Origin: Bacillota bacterium
Lineage (GTDB): Bacteria; Bacillota; Bacilli; Alicyclobacillales; SLC66
Reading direction: 5' to 3'
Assembly: GCA_021797415.1 (NCBI GenBank)
Contig: JAJZZT010000384.1
Span: 1 to 7,858, forward strand
Length of the DNA: 7,858 nucleotides
The translations under genes were made by a program, and so were the position numbers. Positions 5,785 to 7,858 of this stretch are shown here, one piece after another. Numbering within the stretch: the first letter of the stretch is position 1; each line of letters starts with the position of its first letter. The notes below the pieces were generated by a model. It did not search any database and was not told the DNA's origin. It saw nothing but the letters and a program-made list of their open reading frames with translations.

Positions 5785-5813
5785 ATTATAGCCCTTTCGC
5801 CCTGTACTGACAA
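5785..5813 (-). promoter_or_regulatory. Strong promoter of tRNA-Arg
   Basis: The minus strand has TTGTCA (plus 5808-5813) and a perfect TATAAT (plus 5785-5790) with an ideal 17-bp spacer. Transcription would begin about 10 nt before the tRNA 5' end at 5766. Confidence 0.88.
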
Positions 5814-5849
5814 TCGACAGGGCGCGGCGGAGCCGACACGCAAGAACAC

Positions 5850-5881
5850 GGGACGCGCGGGGACACAGCCGAGCGCGCCCC
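5850..5881 (-). terminator. GC-rich hairpin after rdgB, possible terminator
   Basis: On the minus strand GGGGCGCGC pairs with GCGCGTCCC (9 bp, one G-T) around a 14-nt loop. It starts 14 nt past the rdgB stop. The following sequence, GTGTTCTTG, is only slightly T-rich, so intrinsic termination may be inefficient, and read-through into the tRNA unit is possible. Confidence 0.45.
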
Positions 5882-5894
5882 GGTTGTAAAAACG

Positions 5895-6524
5895 TCAGTC
5901 CGCGGCGTCCATGAAACGTTCGAAGGAGGGATCGGCAGAGATCAAGCGTTTTGCGAGCGCCTGCATTGCCCGCGTCCGGTGGCTCACGTGGTTCTTTTCC
6001 TCCGGAGCGAGCTCCGCAAACGTGCGCGCCAGGGGAGGATAGTAGAAAATCGAATCGTATCCAAATCCACCCGTCCCTCGCTCCAGCAAAAGGATCTCGC
6101 CGCGCACTCTTCCCTCTACAGCGTGCACGCGGCCATCCGGCGTGACCAACGCCAGCGCGGCCACAAGTTCCGCACCCCGCATCGCCTGCGAAACTCCCAT
6201 CAGACGCTCCAGAAGGAGAGCGCGGTTGTCGGCGTCCGTCGCATCCGGACCGGCAAAACGGCCCGAAAAAACACCCGGGGCTCCGTTTAGCGCGTCGACG
6301 CAGAGTCCGGAATCGTCCGCCAACGCGGGCAGGCCCGTCCGATCATTGATGAACCGCGCTTTTTGCAGTGCATTTTCAGCAAATGTCCCCCCTGTCTCTT
6401 CAGGCATGGCGAATCCCTGCGGCAATCGCTCGACACGCATCGCGAACGGACTGAACAGGGCAGAAAACTCCTTTATCTTTCCTTCATTGGACGAAGCGAT
6501 CACCAGTCGGTCAAACACGACCAT
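5895..6524 (-). CDS. rdgB: XTP/dITP pyrophosphatase (RdgB/HAM1 family)
   Basis: This 209-residue cytoplasmic enzyme hydrolyses non-canonical purine nucleotides (XTP, ITP, dITP) to the monophosphate and pyrophosphate, keeping them out of DNA and RNA. Family marks are ASSNEGK (10-16), the substrate-binding SxNxGK motif; [10 protein letters not shown] (47-56); ADDSGL (69-74), with the catalytic acid pair Asp70-Asp71; GVFSGRFAG (84-92); GFGYDSIF (153-160); and SHRTRA (181-186). The usual GFGYDPxF has Ser instead of Pro at 158, and the helix with the common F-x-C-x-L pattern reads LVAALAL; neither is catalytic. Length is normal for the family. I chose the ATG at 6524, just after GGGACGGGG; a GTG at 6518 (after GGGGATGG) is also possible. 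An upstream in-frame extension to 6719 only overlaps rph and is not family-like. The start overlaps the rph end by 14 nt, so the pair is co-translated. Confidence 0.93.
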   Translation of the reverse strand: MVVFDRLVIASSNEGKIKEFSALFSPFAMRVERLPQGFAMPEETGGTFAENALQKARFINDRTGLPALADDSGLCVDALNGAPGVFSGRFAGPDATDADNRALLLERLMGVSQAMRGAELVAALALVTPDGRVHAVEGRVRGEILLLERGTGGFGYDSIFYYPPLARTFAELAPEEKNHVSHRTRAMQALAKRLISADPSFERFMDAAD

Positions 6525-7353
6525 CCCCGTCCCGCAGCGCGATACGCTCCATTTCCGGACCGGGCGCACTGCCGTCGGTGATGTTTCCGCCGATCTGTGT
6601 CCACCTGTCCAACACGTGCGCCCCCAGATCCTCCGCCAATGTGCCCAGCACCTCGCGTTGCGTCTCCATGCACCGCCTCGCTCCGGACTCCGCCAATGCA
6701 AGCAGGCGGAGAAGCTCATCGCGCGAAAACGTGGACTCCTCGCCCGCCCCCTGCAATTCTACCAATTGACCCGCGCCCGTCATGACGACATTCATGTCGA
6801 CAGCGGCGACAGAGTCCTCTTTATAACACAGGTCCAGCATGTGTTCGCCTTTCACGACCCCGACACTGACCGCCGCCAGATAATCCTTCAAGGGCGGCTT
6901 TGCCAGCACACCCTTGGCGCGCAGGCCGGCCAGCGCATCGGCCAAGGCCACGAACGATCCAGTGATGGCGGCGGTCCGCGTACCGCCATCCGCCTGCATG
7001 ACATCGCAGTCAATCCACACCGTGCGCTCTCCGATCACCTTCAGATCGATCACAGAACGCAACGCGCGCCCGATCAGACGCTGAATCTCCATCGTGCGGC
7101 CGGACTGCCTGCCTTTTGTCACCTCGCGCGGACTGCGCTGGTCGGTGGCCCGAGGAAGCATGGCGTACTCCGCCGTCACCCACCCCTTGCCCGTTCCACG
7201 CAGGAAAGACGGCACCTTATCCTCAAGACTGGCGGTGCACACGACCCGCGTGTCGCCCAGTTCAATCAACGCAGACCCTTCCGCATGCTTCATGTATCCG
7301 CGGATGATCGCAAGTGGCCGCAGATCCTCTGATGCCCTGCCGTCTGCGCGCAA
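6511..7353 (-). CDS. rph: Ribonuclease PH
   Basis: This 280-residue phosphate-dependent 3'-to-5' exoribonuclease trims tRNA 3' ends and takes part in rRNA maturation, acting as a ring of dimers. Family marks are DGR (4-6), [13 protein letters not shown] (33-45), [16 protein letters not shown] (55-70), [16 protein letters not shown] (84-99) with the phosphate-binding Arg, [18 protein letters not shown] (115-132), VDMNVVMT (185-192) and [13 protein letters not shown] (198-210). The TTG start at 7353 is set by GAGGGGGA about 6 nt upstream and puts the DGR motif at its usual place. E. coli Rph has 238 residues and the B. subtilis enzyme about 245; this one carries about 35-40 more residues after TQREVL (231-236), which I do not recognise. 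It begins 28 nt after murI and overlaps rdgB by 14 nt, so it is the middle gene of a three-gene unit. Confidence 0.95.
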   Translation of the reverse strand: MRADGRASEDLRPLAIIRGYMKHAEGSALIELGDTRVVCTASLEDKVPSFLRGTGKGWVTAEYAMLPRATDQRSPREVTKGRQSGRTMEIQRLIGRALRSVIDLKVIGERTVWIDCDVMQADGGTRTAAITGSFVALADALAGLRAKGVLAKPPLKDYLAAVSVGVVKGEHMLDLCYKEDSVAAVDMNVVMTGAGQLVELQGAGEESTFSRDELLRLLALAESGARRCMETQREVLGTLAEDLGAHVLDRWTQIGGNITDGSAPGPEMERIALRDGDGRV

Positions 7354-7381
7354 ATCGACTCCCCCTCAAAAACGGATCATT

Positions 7382-7858
7382 CTATATGCCAGAAAGCTCT
7401 TCTTCGTCCGTCTCGTCTTCATCGCTTGAAAACACATCCAGATACTCCGCCCGGATGGGAAGACCGAGCCACTGTGAACCAATGCGCTCAAACTGCGCCG
7501 GATCACCGCTGGTCAGAAAGCGGTGCGCGGGCGCGCGCAAGTCGATGCGCGTCATCCGGTTCTCCGTCAGCCACAGGCTCACATCGCGCGCCGTCTCTTC
7601 CGCCGAACTGATCAGCCTGACGCCTTGCCCCATCACCTCGCCAATGACCGGCGCAAGCAACGGGTAATGAGTGCAGCCGAGAATCAACGTGTCAATATCC
7701 GCCCGGTCCAGCGGTTTGAGCACATCGCGCGCCAGCGAACGCGCGACCTCACTGTTCGCGGCTCCCCGCTCCACAATCTCGACAAAACCCGGACACGCGA
7801 CGCTCCAGGTCCGGATGCCCCTGTGCGCCGCACGCAGTGCGCGCGGATAACTGTTCGA
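7382..7858 (-). CDS. murI: Glutamate racemase, 5' part beyond the window
   Basis: The visible 158 residues are the C-terminal part of MurI/RacE, which converts L-glutamate to D-glutamate for peptidoglycan. The frame stays open to the window edge at 7858, so the start is not seen; a GTG at 7774 lies inside the gene and is not the start. Recognisable parts are VACPGFVEIVERG near 7765-7805, which fits the family's conserved ACPxFVP stretch, and LILGCTHYPLL, whose Cys is the second of the two catalytic cysteines. The protein ends in an acidic tail, SSDEDETDEEEL, before TAG at 7382-7384. It is the first visible gene of the murI-rph-rdgB cluster; its promoter lies outside. Confidence 0.93.
   Translation of the reverse strand, partial: SNSYPRALRAAHRGIRTWSVACPGFVEIVERGAANSEVARSLARDVLKPLDRADIDTLILGCTHYPLLAPVIGEVMGQGVRLISSAEETARDVSLWLTENRMTRIDLRAPAHRFLTSGDPAQFERIGSQWLGLPIRAEYLDVFSSDEDETDEEELSGI

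Noticed and set aside
6525..6719. In-frame upstream extension of rdgB
   Set aside because: The extra 65 residues are Arg/Trp-rich, lie wholly inside rph in another frame, and precede the natural RdgB N terminus.
6142..7332. Long plus-strand open frame (396 codons) opposite rph and rdgB
   Set aside because: Both minus-strand genes show full family motifs here; the plus-strand frame has no domain or ribosome binding site.
1..7858. CRISPR array, phage genes or toxin-antitoxin pair
   Set aside because: No regularly spaced direct repeats and no products of those kinds are seen on either strand.

Overview
The window looks like chromosomal DNA from a moderately GC-rich member of the Bacillota, probably an Alicyclobacillus-like or related aerobic spore-former. 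The evidence is strong Shine-Dalgarno sites (AAGGGAGG, GAGGGGGA), TTG start codons that those sites make convincing, sigma-A type promoters, a tRNA without an encoded CCA, and the housekeeping order murI-rph-rdgB. The genus is an inference; the phylum is better supported.

Layout. Positions 1-183 hold no gene I can support. Positions 184-660 (minus) encode a small secreted protein with a signal peptide and a C-terminal LPEVP / hydrophobic / RKRRR tail like a surface-sorting or anchoring signal. About 370 bases of divergent control region follow, with a good promoter firing right and a weaker candidate firing left. From 1029 to 5547 (plus) a three-gene unit encodes: a small DivIVA-like coiled-coil protein with a predicted ferredoxin-like C-terminal domain; a 755-residue membrane family 2 glycosyltransferase with an N-terminal MshEN (T2SSE_N) domain of the type that binds cyclic di-GMP; and a polytopic GT-C-type glycosyltransferase. 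The first two overlap by ATGA. The last two are separated by an 85-nt element bounded by perfect 13-bp inverted arms. A strong bidirectional terminator ends this unit and also ends a convergent tRNA-Arg(TCT), which has its own near-consensus promoter. Positions 5895-7858 (minus) are a housekeeping cluster, murI (cut by the window edge), rph and rdgB.

How the genes may work together. The three-gene unit reads as a surface-glycan module: the GT2 enzyme would polymerise or transfer sugar at the inner membrane face under nucleotide control through its MshEN domain, the GT-C protein would transfer sugar from a lipid carrier on the outside, and the DivIVA-like protein could place or regulate the synthase. 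The divergent surface protein could be a substrate, scaffold or co-regulated envelope component. It resembles in concept the E. coli NfrB system (a GT2 plus MshEN-type domain controlled by cyclic di-GMP), but with the domains in the opposite order and different partners. This module is the most interesting content here; its function is inferred from architecture and neighbourhood only.
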